Below, one piece after another: positions 1 to 6,343 of a stretch of DNA of 7,356 nt. This stretch comes from HyVt-337 sp964428895 (GTDB taxonomy: Bacteria; Planctomycetota; Phycisphaerae; SM23-33): positions 1 through 7,356 of the forward strand of contig CAYRZU010000110.1 of assembly GCA_964428895.1 (NCBI GenBank), in the 5' to 3' direction. Position numbers and translations under genes: made by a program. Below the pieces are notes generated by a model that was not told where the DNA came from, did not search any database, and worked only from the letters and a program-made list of their open reading frames with translations. The first letter of the stretch is position 1, and each line of letters starts with the position of its first letter.

Positions 1-4
1 GACT

Positions 5-13
5 GTGACTTAG
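5..13. repeat. 9-base inverted repeat at the window ends (left copy)
   Basis: GTGACTTAG at 5-13 is the exact reverse complement of the final nine bases, CTAAGTCAC (7348-7356). Both copies lie within 13 bases of an end. It may be an assembly artefact, a chance match or a very short terminal repeat. Confidence 0.35.
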
Positions 14-58
14 CGTTCACGCACACCTATTCCCAAAGTCGCTGACGTTGAACACGCT

Positions 59-763
59 GTGTTCCAGGCGTTGCAGGGCGTGCCGGAGATGGTCGACCCG
101 GACAACTACGCCCGCCCACCGGCGGACGGCTACAAGCAATTGCTGGCCTCGGCGGTCAAGATACCTATGCTCTTTGCGCTGACGTTGCTGGTGACGTTTC
201 CGTCTCTCTATGTCTTCAACGCTCTCATCGGCAGCCGCCTGACGTTCGTGGCGGCCTTCAAGCTGCTAATGGTGGCCATGGCGGTGATGATTACGGTGCT
301 GACCTCGGTGGGGCCCATCGTGGTGTTCTTCGGCGTCTCGACCACCAGCTACCCATTCATGGTCTTGCTGAACGTGATCTGCGGAGCGGTGGCGGGCTTC
401 CTGGGGGTGGCGTTCCTGCTGCGGACGCTGCACCGGCTGGTGCTGGTGCAAGACCCCAACGCGCTGGTCCTGGGCCAATCGGCCAAGGCCACCCCGCCGA
501 TCGGCACACGGGTCGACTCCGACGACAAGACCGTCCCGCCGCCCCCGCCGGCGGCGCTGGATCAGATCGGTGATGAGACCACGCGGCGGGCCAAGTTGGT
601 CTTTCAGGTCTGGATGGTGGTGTTCGCGCTGGTCGGCACGCAGATGAGTTGGGTATTGCGCCCGTTCATTGGCGACCCCGGGGCCCCGTTCGAATGGTTC
701 CGCGAGCGGCAGAGCAACTTCTTCATGGCGGTGGCGAAAGTCCTTGGCAACCTGCTTCGCTAA
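59..763 (+). CDS. Multi-pass membrane protein, WVLRPFIGDP family (paralogue 1, possibly 5' truncated)
   Basis: Function unknown; an inner-membrane location is inferred. The 234-residue product has hydrophobic segments near residues 35-56, 64-90, 98-122 and 180-200. A hydrophilic loop at about 124-178 contains a run of five prolines. WVLRPFIGDP (198-207) closes the last membrane segment and recurs exactly in the next gene. The blocks SAVKIP, the FPSLYVFNALIG stretch and the WVLRPF tail align with that gene, so the two are tandem paralogues. The start is uncertain: GTG at 59 has no Shine-Dalgarno sequence, ATG at 89 is an alternative, and an in-frame TAG at 11-13 blocks extension. The neighbour's first membrane segment is absent here, so the 5' end may be lost at the window edge. 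I have a weak, unchecked memory that such proteins are sometimes auto-named actin-binding WH2 domain proteins; nothing in the sequence supports actin binding. Confidence 0.75.
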   Translation: MFQALQGVPEMVDPDNYARPPADGYKQLLASAVKIPMLFALTLLVTFPSLYVFNALIGSRLTFVAAFKLLMVAMAVMITVLTSVGPIVVFFGVSTTSYPFMVLLNVICGAVAGFLGVAFLLRTLHRLVLVQDPNALVLGQSAKATPPIGTRVDSDDKTVPPPPPAALDQIGDETTRRAKLVFQVWMVVFALVGTQMSWVLRPFIGDPGAPFEWFRERQSNFFMAVAKVLGNLLR

Positions 764-781
764 CGGCCGGAGCGCGGAATC

Positions 782-1456
782 GTGGTGATTCTCCAACACG
801 CCGATGACGTTCTGCGAGGGCGCCCGTGGACGATCCTCCAAGGCGGCACGCGCCGTCGGCTGATCCAACTGGCCGGCCTACTGACGGCGTTCGGCCTGGT
901 GTACGGGTCCGTCATGGGCGGCTACGGCGCCAGTACCGGCCGATGGACGGTCCAGCCGCTAATCTCGGCCGTCAAGGTGCCGGTCTTGCTGATCGTGACG
1001 TTCTCGGTGGCCATGCCCAGCTTCTTCGTGGTCAACACGCTGCTGGGACTGCGGGATGACTTCCGCCAGGCCGCCAGGGCGTTGATGGCCACCCAAGCGG
1101 CGCTGACGATCATCCTGGCGTCGCTGGCGCCGGTGACGGCCTTCTGGTACGCGTCCTACGATAACTACAACGCGGCGATTCTCTTCAACGCGCTGATGTT
1201 CGGGGTGGCGGCCTTCGCGGCGCAGATTGTGCTTCGCCGCTACTACCGGCCGCTGATCCAGCGGAACCGCCGCCATCGGCCGATGCTGTGGGCGTGGCTG
1301 ATCCTGTACGCCTTCATCGGCATCCAGATGGGCTGGGTGCTGCGGCCGTTCATCGGCGATCCGGAGTTGCCCCCGCGCCTTTTCCGCCAGAGCGCCTGGG
1401 GCAACGCCTACGTCGAAGTCTTCGACACGCTCTGGAAGCTCATCGCCGGTGGGTAG
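782..1456 (+). CDS. Multi-pass membrane protein, WVLRPFIGDP family (paralogue 2)
   Basis: Function unknown; predicted integral membrane protein of 224 residues. Hydrophobic segments lie at about 26-48, 64-88, 101-124, 131-152 and 167-190, giving roughly five crossings. A basic stretch at 152-166 (RRYYRPLIQRNRRHR) is probably cytoplasmic. WVLRPFIGDP occupies 185-194, followed by a short amphipathic tail. It matches the preceding gene over most of its length but keeps an extra N-terminal segment and lacks that gene's proline-rich loop. The chosen start is GTG at 782, with GGAG at 769-772 nine bases upstream; a second GTG at 785 is possible. Only 18 bases separate it from the upstream stop, so the pair is likely one transcript and may form a heteromeric membrane complex (inference). 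No catalytic residues are recognisable. Confidence 0.82.
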   Translation: MVILQHADDVLRGRPWTILQGGTRRRLIQLAGLLTAFGLVYGSVMGGYGASTGRWTVQPLISAVKVPVLLIVTFSVAMPSFFVVNTLLGLRDDFRQAARALMATQAALTIILASLAPVTAFWYASYDNYNAAILFNALMFGVAAFAAQIVLRRYYRPLIQRNRRHRPMLWAWLILYAFIGIQMGWVLRPFIGDPELPPRLFRQSAWGNAYVEVFDTLWKLIAGG

Positions 1457-1483
1457 CCCGACAGTGCGTCCGTCGGCCAGGCG

Positions 1484-1492
1484 TGGTATAGT
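1484..1492 (+). promoter_or_regulatory. Extended -10 promoter element upstream of the small membrane protein
   Basis: TGG-TATAGT is a TGn extended -10 element matching five of six bases of TATAAT, 36 bases before the ATG at 1529. No good -35 hexamer lies at 16-18 bases, which is tolerated by extended -10 promoters. It implies that the small gene can be transcribed separately from the two membrane genes. A weak CCGAC/GTCGG inverted repeat (1458-1476) just upstream has no T-run, so I do not call it a terminator. Confidence 0.4.
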
Positions 1493-1528
1493 GGGTGCCG
1501 AAGTTGATACGTCTCCGGCGGAGTTCAT

Positions 1529-1849
1529 ATGGCACGCAATTCGGTTAGCATCACGCAGGTGCTGGTGGGGGTCACGGTCGTGGTGTTGCTGGTGGGGTTG
1601 TTCTTCGAGCCGGTGCGAACGACCGTTTCGGACGAGGCCGATGCCTATGAGCAGTTGATCAAGATGTACCGGATCTATGAGAATCTCGCGGACTTTCGGG
1701 AGATACTCTCCTTCAACGAATCCGATGAAGTCACCGTGACCATAGACGGGCAGGAGTACCCCCTGGAAGACGATTATCAGCCCCGCGAGCCTGCCCAAAC
1801 CCAACCGGCCACCGCTCCGGCCGACCCCGAAGCCGTCACCTCGCCATGA
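1529..1849 (+). CDS. Small single-pass membrane protein of unknown function
   Basis: I do not recognise a family. The 106-residue product has a short N-terminus (MARNSVSIT), one hydrophobic segment at about 9-27 (VLVGVTVVVLLVGLFFEPV) and an acidic, tyrosine-containing region at 35-80. It ends in a proline/alanine/threonine-rich tail (PREPAQTQPATAPADPEAV) that is probably disordered. With one membrane anchor and few positive residues after it, most of the protein may face the periplasm (inference). ATG at 1529 is supported by CGGCGGAG at 1516-1523, five bases upstream, and by the extended -10 element at 1484-1492. It lies 72 bases after the membrane-protein pair and 134 bases before the protease gene, which has its own promoter. 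No cysteine, catalytic motif or signal-peptidase site is evident. It could be an accessory to either neighbour. Confidence 0.7.
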   Translation: MARNSVSITQVLVGVTVVVLLVGLFFEPVRTTVSDEADAYEQLIKMYRIYENLADFREILSFNESDEVTVTIDGQEYPLEDDYQPREPAQTQPATAPADPEAVTSP

Positions 1850-1850
1850 C

Positions 1851-1879
1851 TTGCCGAAATCGGAATGGTGTGTGATAAT
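1851..1879 (+). promoter_or_regulatory. Sigma-70-like promoter for the zinc-ribbon/protease/TPR gene
   Basis: TTGCCG (1851-1856, four of six against TTGACA) is separated by exactly 17 bases from GATAAT (1874-1879, five of six against TATAAT). TGT immediately before the -10 adds an extended -10 TG. It starts directly after the stop of the small membrane gene (1847-1849). Transcription from about 1886 would give a leader of about 100 nt before the ATG at 1984. Confidence 0.55.
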
Positions 1880-1908
1880 CACGTCTGTTCAGGGGCGCAT
1901 CTCTCGCC

Positions 1909-1956
1909 GGGCCCCGGATTGAGCAATTGGGGCCGACGCGTCGGCTTAGGCCCCGG
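1909..1956 (+). promoter_or_regulatory. Palindromic, alternately foldable 5' leader of the protease gene
   Basis: GGCCCCGG occurs twice as a direct repeat (1910-1917 and 1949-1956). Between the copies, GGGGCC (1929-1934) can pair with GGCCCC of either copy. A perfect 14-base palindrome, GCCGACGCGTCGGC (1932-1945), overlaps the shared strand. The upstream fold is extended by ATT/AAT pairs closing a GAGC loop. The folds exclude one another, which suits either a two-state leader or a dimeric repressor site at the palindrome. The ribosome site GGGAG (1973-1977) follows 17 bases later. No known riboswitch family is recognised. Confidence 0.4.
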
Positions 1957-1983
1957 TAGGTCCCGTTGTTTTGGGAGACTGGG

Positions 1984-4236
1984 ATGATCCGTTACCATTG
2001 CGCGCGTTGCCGATCCCTCTTGGAAAGCGATGACGCTCTGGCCGGCAAGACCGAACAGTGCCCGCTCTGCAAGCAAGAGAACGTCATTCCACAACCACGG
2101 ATCAAGAGCAAGTCCCCCGTGATCGCCATCGCCCTGATCGCGGTGGTGGCGGTCGGCGTTATCGTCGGCGCCGCGATGCTGCTGAGTGACTCGGGCGATG
2201 ACGGCGGACCCGAGGCCGAGATGGTCAGCATCGACGGCCAGCCGGACAAGCCCGGCGACAGCAGCGGCGCCATCTCCGACGCCACCCGCAACGCCACCGC
2301 CGAGGAGGCCGTCCAAGGGGAGGTCACCGACAACGCCGCGACGGCCGAACTGTTCGCCAAGTATGAGGCCCTCCAGAAGGAGGTCGAGCGGCTCAAGCAG
2401 GGCGGCGGAGCCGGCGGCCTGTCTGACGCCGCCCGCGCCGCCCTGATTGCCAAAGTTTCCCCAGCCGTATTTCGCCTGGAGTGCATGAAGGCCGACGGCA
2501 GTAGCGCCGGGGGAGGCTCGGGCTTCTTCATTTCCCCCGACGGGCTGGCGGTCACCAATTACCACGTGCTGGACGGCTCGGACATGATGCTGGCCTACCG
2601 ACCAGACCATGGACGGTACATCGTCACCGGGTGCTACCTGGCCGATCCGGACAACGACCTAGCGATTATCCAGGTTGATGCGGTGAAGGTGCCGTACCTG
2701 GAGCTGTGGGAGGGGGAGCTCCCGCCACGAGGCACGACCGTTATGACAATGGGATCCCCCCGGGGCATTGACGATACCCCTGGGTTCGGCCACATCTCCA
2801 AGATACGGCTCGGAGTCAACGGGCGCACCCAGATGATTCAGACGGATGCCCCAATCGCCCACGGCTCTAGCGGGGGGCCGATGGTGGCCATCGACGGGCG
2901 GGTGATCGGCATCAATACGTGGGCCATCACCGGCGAGGAGGGGCTGGACCTCAATGGCGCGATCATCGTGGACTACCTGCATGCGGCGCTGGCTAAGAAG
3001 CCCAAGGAGACCCAGGCGCTGGCGAGCTTCCATGACCAATGGAGTGACCGACCCAGTTCCGGCGGGGGGCGCGGGCAGATCACCTTCACGAAGAACCATG
3101 AAGCCGCCCTGAAGGCGATGATGGCGGGGGAACTTCAGGATGCCCTTCGGATTCTGGAACGCGCCGTCCGCGGCGACGAGGCGGACAACGGCCTGACCTG
3201 GTTCTTGTTGGGCAAGTGCTATCGGCTTCTGCACAACTACGAAGAGGCATTGATCTCCCAATCGGCCGCCCTGGAGTTGCTGGGTCGGGACCCGACCTGT
3301 CTGGTCGAGTGTGGAATCTGCTTCGTGGGGTTGTCCGATTACCCCGCCCCAGAGAAGATCCTTCGCGAGGCCGTCCAAACCGACGCCGACTACTTGGCCG
3401 GCTGGTATGATCTGGCCACGCTCTGCGGCGAACGAACCGACAAGATTGCCGCCGGCAAGAACCGCAATACGCCCACCGCCCGCAAGGCCCTGGCGAGGTT
3501 GAAGGAGTTTCGGTCCGTCGCTTACGCCATGACGGCCAAGTCCGAGGCTAAGTCCAGCGAGGACTTCTGTCGTCAGGCCAAGGCCTTCCGCGCCCTGGAC
3601 GAGCCCAAAGCCGCTATCGAGTGTGCAAAACAGGCGATCGGCCTGGCCGAGGAGTGGCCCGAGCCTTACCGGATGCTTGCGGAAATCGCCGCGGAGGATC
3701 TGGAGGACTACCAGACAGCCATCAACGCCATCGCGCTGATGATGGATCGGACCGGCACTTTCACTGCCGGCGACATGTTCAACCTCAGCCACTACGCCAC
3801 CGCCGCGAACGACCACGACTTGGCCTCGGGGGCCTACGCCAAGGGCATCGATACGCTCGTCGGCAAGGGCTACACCGTCGATCATTCGCGGTGGTACGGC
3901 TTCGGCCGGGCCCTCTGTCGGAGCAGAAATTACCGCGAAGCCAGTCAAGCGTTCGCCAAGGCCGTCAAGTCCTGTAACGATGAACCCAAGCTCGGCGACT
4001 ATCACCTGTGGCTGGCCTACGCCCAGCGCAAGAGCGGCAACATTACCGAGGCGTTGAGGAATATCCTGATTGCCGGGGTCAAGGGCATCGACGATCACGA
4101 GACCAACTATCAGTTGGGGCTGTGCTTCTGGGCGGACAATCAAAAGGAACGGGCGAAGAAGCACTTTCAGAATTGCATCAACGCTGACCCCAACGGCCCC
4201 CGCACCGAAGAGGCCCGGAAGTACCTCTGGCAGTAG
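1984..4236 (+). CDS. Membrane-anchored zinc-ribbon / trypsin-like (HtrA-type) serine protease / TPR protein
   Basis: Predicted periplasm-facing serine endopeptidase of 750 residues. A zinc ribbon lies at the N-terminus (C6, C9, C26, C29), followed by one membrane segment at about 45-67, an acidic linker and a short coiled coil at about 120-139. The trypsin-like domain spans about 146-340, with the catalytic triad H194 (TNYHVL), D225 (DNDLAII) and S296 (GSSGGPM, where HtrA proteases usually have GNSGGP). No PDZ domain follows. Instead, helical TPR-type repeats fill about 370-750. ATG at 1984 is preferred because GGGAG (1973-1977) lies six bases upstream; an in-frame TTG at 1966 is the alternative. 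The layout suggests a cytoplasmic zinc ribbon, and a periplasmic protease whose TPR array recruits partners or substrates in place of PDZ domains (inference). The gene has its own promoter and leader and ends 7 bases before a convergent gene. The protease fold is near certain; the substrate is unknown. Confidence 0.9.
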   Translation: MIRYHCARCRSLLESDDALAGKTEQCPLCKQENVIPQPRIKSKSPVIAIALIAVVAVGVIVGAAMLLSDSGDDGGPEAEMVSIDGQPDKPGDSSGAISDATRNATAEEAVQGEVTDNAATAELFAKYEALQKEVERLKQGGGAGGLSDAARAALIAKVSPAVFRLECMKADGSSAGGGSGFFISPDGLAVTNYHVLDGSDMMLAYRPDHGRYIVTGCYLADPDNDLAIIQVDAVKVPYLELWEGELPPRGTTVMTMGSPRGIDDTPGFGHISKIRLGVNGRTQMIQTDAPIAHGSSGGPMVAIDGRVIGINTWAITGEEGLDLNGAIIVDYLHAALAKKPKETQALASFHDQWSDRPSSGGGRGQITFTKNHEAALKAMMAGELQDALRILERAVRGDEADNGLTWFLLGKCYRLLHNYEEALISQSAALELLGRDPTCLVECGICFVGLSDYPAPEKILREAVQTDADYLAGWYDLATLCGERTDKIAAGKNRNTPTARKALARLKEFRSVAYAMTAKSEAKSSEDFCRQAKAFRALDEPKAAIECAKQAIGLAEEWPEPYRMLAEIAAEDLEDYQTAINAIALMMDRTGTFTAGDMFNLSHYATAANDHDLASGAYAKGIDTLVGKGYTVDHSRWYGFGRALCRSRNYREASQAFAKAVKSCNDEPKLGDYHLWLAYAQRKSGNITEALRNILIAGVKGIDDHETNYQLGLCFWADNQKERAKKHFQNCINADPNGPRTEEARKYLWQ

Positions 4237-4243
4237 GGGCAGG

Positions 4244-5107
4244 TCAGCCCTCGGTTTCACCTTCGGCCTCGAGATTCGCCAGCACCTCCTCGTCACCGTC
4301 GGCGGTGGCGGCATCGACGAACCGTTGATGGTTGGCGTCAACGTATTCCTGGGTGTAGTACTCCGGCTCGTAGTCGTGCATCAGTAGGAAGTGGCCGAAC
4401 TCCGGGGAGACATCCAATGCCGCCCGGTAGGACTGGCCGTGCGCCCGCACGATCCGACGGTTCAGGTCCAAATCCTCCGACCCGTAGCCGACAAAGCCCT
4501 CGTCGTACCGAACGTCCCCCAAGGCGCCTCGGCGAATGGAGAACATGCTATTGCCGTAAACCCGACCGGCCGTGCTGGCCGGATAGACCCTCGCCGTGCC
4601 GTCGCCCAGGGTCTCAGCCATGACCGAGAATATCTCCCACGAACGGAATAGCTGTTTGATGAGTCCGTCCGGCGGAGGCCACAGGCTCGACAGCACCTCG
4701 GCCGTCTCCTGGCGGATCTTGCGGACGCGGTAGCAGACCTTGGTCAGGGCCTGATCGGCCAATCGCTCGGCCCCGAGCATCCACTTGGTCCCGACCAGGG
4801 CGTCGGCGTCCTGGAATGTCAGCACGTCGTCGGGGCGGGGAGGCCGTGGTCGGCCGTCGCGGTCGACGGTTCCGGCGGCGTCGATGCCTCGGTTGTTCAA
4901 GATCGCGCGGCTGAAGACGGGCATGTCCGTGGTGTCGTGGACGACCCGCACGGGCCCGCCCGGCTCGGGCGGATGGTCCGACCCGTTATCCACAATGACG
5001 ATCTCATAGTCGCGCACCCCGCACAGCTCTGCCGACCGACCGATCGACCACAGGCACAGCCGCAGGTGGGCGTTGCGATTCCGATGGGTGATGATGATCG
5101 AGTGCAT
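4244..5107 (-). CDS. Glycosyltransferase, family 2-like (GT-A fold, galactosyltransferase-like C-terminal motif)
   Basis: Predicted cytoplasmic nucleotide-sugar transferase of 287 residues, probably building surface polysaccharide or glycan. The N-terminus HSIIITHRNRNAHLRLCLWS is the first GT-A strand and helix, and IVDNGS (38-43) follows. FQDADAL (98-104) holds the DxD-type metal/sugar-nucleotide site. GNSMFSIRR (185-193) and DEGFVGYGSEDLDLNRR (202-218) match the acceptor and catalytic block of GT2/Glyco_transf_7C enzymes, the acidic pair being E211-D212. A proline/arginine-rich insertion sits at 81-93 and an acidic tail ends the protein. No membrane segment is seen. ATG at 5107 has AGGAGA six bases upstream (plus-strand 5114-5119). 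It is convergent with the protease gene, the stops being 7 bases apart with no terminator between, so antisense read-through is possible. The sugar donor and acceptor cannot be inferred. Confidence 0.88.
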   Translation of the reverse strand: MHSIIITHRNRNAHLRLCLWSIGRSAELCGVRDYEIVIVDNGSDHPPEPGGPVRVVHDTTDMPVFSRAILNNRGIDAAGTVDRDGRPRPPRPDDVLTFQDADALVGTKWMLGAERLADQALTKVCYRVRKIRQETAEVLSSLWPPPDGLIKQLFRSWEIFSVMAETLGDGTARVYPASTAGRVYGNSMFSIRRGALGDVRYDEGFVGYGSEDLDLNRRIVRAHGQSYRAALDVSPEFGHFLLMHDYEPEYYTQEYVDANHQRFVDAATADGDEEVLANLEAEGETEG

Positions 5108-5363
5108 GGGCTTTCTCCTGAGGCATTGTCGGTGTGCGTGGGGCGCCGGGCCAGTCTGGGCCTTACAGGGTGGTGGCCGTGGGGGTCGCGCTGTCTGGCC
5201 GACAGCCGGATTGCGTTCGCCGGACGCTGCCCCTGACGTCCACCGCCAACAGGTAAGCCTGTTTGCGTGTCGCTAGGCCCGGTCGGCGTAGCTTGTCGGG
5301 CCAGATACGTCCAACGGAATCGCTCGCAAGGGGCTCCGAGCGAGATGAGAGGAGATGATGACC
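5108..5363. other. Divergent intergenic region with four inverted repeats
   Basis: This 256-base gap lies between the leftward glycosyltransferase and the rightward secreted-protein remnant. Potential hairpins are GCTGTC/GACAGC (5190-5206); CGC-AACAGG/CCTGTT-GCG with a TAAG loop and one C-T mismatch (5244-5267); GGCCCG/CGGGCC (5276-5302); and TCGCTCG/CGAGCGA (5320-5343). The last sits just before the AGAGGAG ribosome site. None is followed by a T-run, so they are not terminators. I find no convincing promoter in either direction, no tRNA and no small ORF with a ribosome site. In DNA this GC-rich, some 6-base stems are expected by chance. Confidence 0.4.
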
Positions 5364-5678
5364 ATGTCGAAAACTCTCACATTCATTGCATTGGTACTTC
5401 TGATCGCCCCGGCGGCCATCGCCGACTGGGACCCCGGAGACGGACACAAGATGCACTACCCACAGATGCCGGACCCCAACGGCTGGGACGTTCGCAACGG
5501 GATGGGGGCGGGGCCTGGCCGATCTCCGACTGGGCCCGCAGGCGTCGATTTCGGGGATTTCTTCGACTGGCGTTTGGAAATCGATCCTGCCGATAAAGAA
5601 TCCCTAAGACATCGCTCGACATTAGGGGCGTGGCCTCGGCGAAACGGGGCCCGCATGCACATGCAAAGGAGATTCTGA
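5364..5678 (+). pseudogene. N-terminal remnant of a secreted Phycisphaerae-type protein (DWDPGD...HKMHYPQ...DPNGWDV family)
   Basis: The open frame of 104 residues begins with a clear signal peptide (MSKTLTFIALVLLIAPAAIA, probable cleavage after A20). The mature start DWDPGDGHKMHYPQ and MPDPNGWDV (21-43) is a signature I associate with much longer secreted planctomycete proteins. After about residue 66 the sequence stops resembling a protein domain. The last 20 residues or so are a read-through of the next gene's upstream region, including its ribosome site (MQRRF). The stop (5676-5678) shares one base with the next ATG. ATG 5364 has AGGAG nine bases upstream; ATGs at 5355 and 5358 are in frame but too close to it. 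I interpret this as a gene that lost its 3' portion by deletion. A short expressed secreted peptide translationally coupled to the next gene is the alternative. The other two forward frames do not restore the family sequence convincingly. Confidence 0.6.
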
Positions 5679-6289
5679 TGAATGGTAAAGGAATGGTCTG
5701 CCTGCTCTGTACGCTCGCCTTGGCGGCGTCCGCGCAGGCCGTGCCCGTTGCGTCATTGGTCGAATGTGTCGGCCAAGTCGGCGGCGAATCCGGCGGGCCG
5801 CTGGGGTTGGACTACTGCTACAAGATCACCCTGACCGGTATTGACATGATGGACTTCTTTGGCGTGGCCACTCACGCCGGTAGCGGGGCGGGCTTTACCA
5901 ACGTGGCGGCGGTGGACGAGTTCGGCACGTCGCTGGCGGGCTGGTTTGGCGGCTGGCAGGCCATTCCCGATGACGACCCACCGGATTTCAGCGGCTTTAC
6001 CCCGCACGGTGGTCACTCCACCCCGGACGGCACGTGCGAGGCCGGTTTCGGCTGGGAGGGACCGGCGCTGGGCGCGGGCGTGTACTACTTGGGCTTCGAC
6101 CACGGCGGCGCCCCGCATGATGCCAGTTGGCTGGCCGAGGTGAATGACGCCGAGGTCGCTACCACCGACTGGTACTCATCGGTCGGAGATGGCTTCGGCC
6201 CGGTTCACAGCCCCGTTCCCGAGCCGATGACGCTCAGCCTGCTCGGCCTGGGCGCCATTGGCCTGCTGCGAAGACGGCGAAACAGCTAG
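5678..6289 (+). CDS. PEP-CTERM sorting domain-containing exported protein
   Basis: The 203-residue exported protein begins with a signal peptide (about residues 1-21, cleavage after SAQA). A glycine/aspartate-rich, probably beta-structured body contains five cysteines in the precursor (C8, C11, C30, C47, C120). The end is a textbook PEP-CTERM tail: VPEP at 180-183, a hydrophobic stretch (MTLSLLGLGAIGLL) and RRRR at 198-201. Such tails are recognised by exosortase (EpsH/XrtA-type), which removes them and delivers the protein to the cell surface or extracellular matrix; no exosortase gene is in this window. ATG 5678 has AAGGAGA at 5666-5672, five bases upstream. An earlier in-frame start at 5630 would place 16 non-hydrophobic residues before the signal peptide and lacks a ribosome site. 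The start overlaps the preceding stop by one base. A strong terminator follows at 6310-6343. The body matches no domain I can name. Confidence 0.87.
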   Translation: MNGKGMVCLLCTLALAASAQAVPVASLVECVGQVGGESGGPLGLDYCYKITLTGIDMMDFFGVATHAGSGAGFTNVAAVDEFGTSLAGWFGGWQAIPDDDPPDFSGFTPHGGHSTPDGTCEAGFGWEGPALGAGVYYLGFDHGGAPHDASWLAEVNDAEVATTDWYSSVGDGFGPVHSPVPEPMTLSLLGLGAIGLLRRRRNS

Positions 6290-6309
6290 CGGCCATTCGA
6301 TGGCAATCC

Positions 6310-6343
6310 AAGCGGCCTGGCCTAACCGCCGGGCCGCTTTGTT
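6310..6343 (+). terminator. Rho-independent terminator after the PEP-CTERM gene
   Basis: AAGCGGCC-T-GGC (6310-6321) pairs with GCC-G-GGCCGCTT (6328-6339) to give a 12-pair stem with a single U-G wobble and a six-base CTAACC loop. It is followed by TTTGTT (6338-6343). It begins 20 bases after the stop at 6289, and is the strongest stem-loop in the window. It should separate the PEP-CTERM transcript from the downstream gene. Confidence 0.85.

Noticed and set aside
959..1882. Minus-strand open frame (307 codons) across the second membrane protein and the small membrane protein
   Set aside because: Low-complexity product rich in H, R, G and Q with no domain. It runs through two supported genes and a promoter.
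1879..2610. Minus-strand open frame (243 codons) over the protease 5' half and its leader
   Set aside because: Glycine/alanine/valine-rich shadow of the protease coding sequence with no ribosome site.
2659..4341. Long open frame (560 codons) on the minus strand opposite the protease gene
   Set aside because: It is antisense to a gene with intact catalytic motifs, has no ribosome site or recognisable domain, and overlaps the end of the real glycosyltransferase gene. It is a product of high GC at third codon positions.
5231..5302. Possible c-di-GMP-type riboswitch, because ACGCAAA occurs on the minus strand next to a hairpin
   Set aside because: The rest of the conserved core and the second helix are not recognisable on either strand.
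5163..5456. Minus-strand open frame (97 codons) in the intergenic region
   Set aside because: It begins inside the signal-peptide gene in antisense, has no ribosome site, and its composition resembles translated noncoding DNA.
5602..5627. CCCTAA ... TTAGGG inverted repeat, resembling a telomere-type hexamer or a terminator
   Set aside because: Only six pairs with a 14-base loop and no T-run. A single hexamer pair is not a telomeric repeat.
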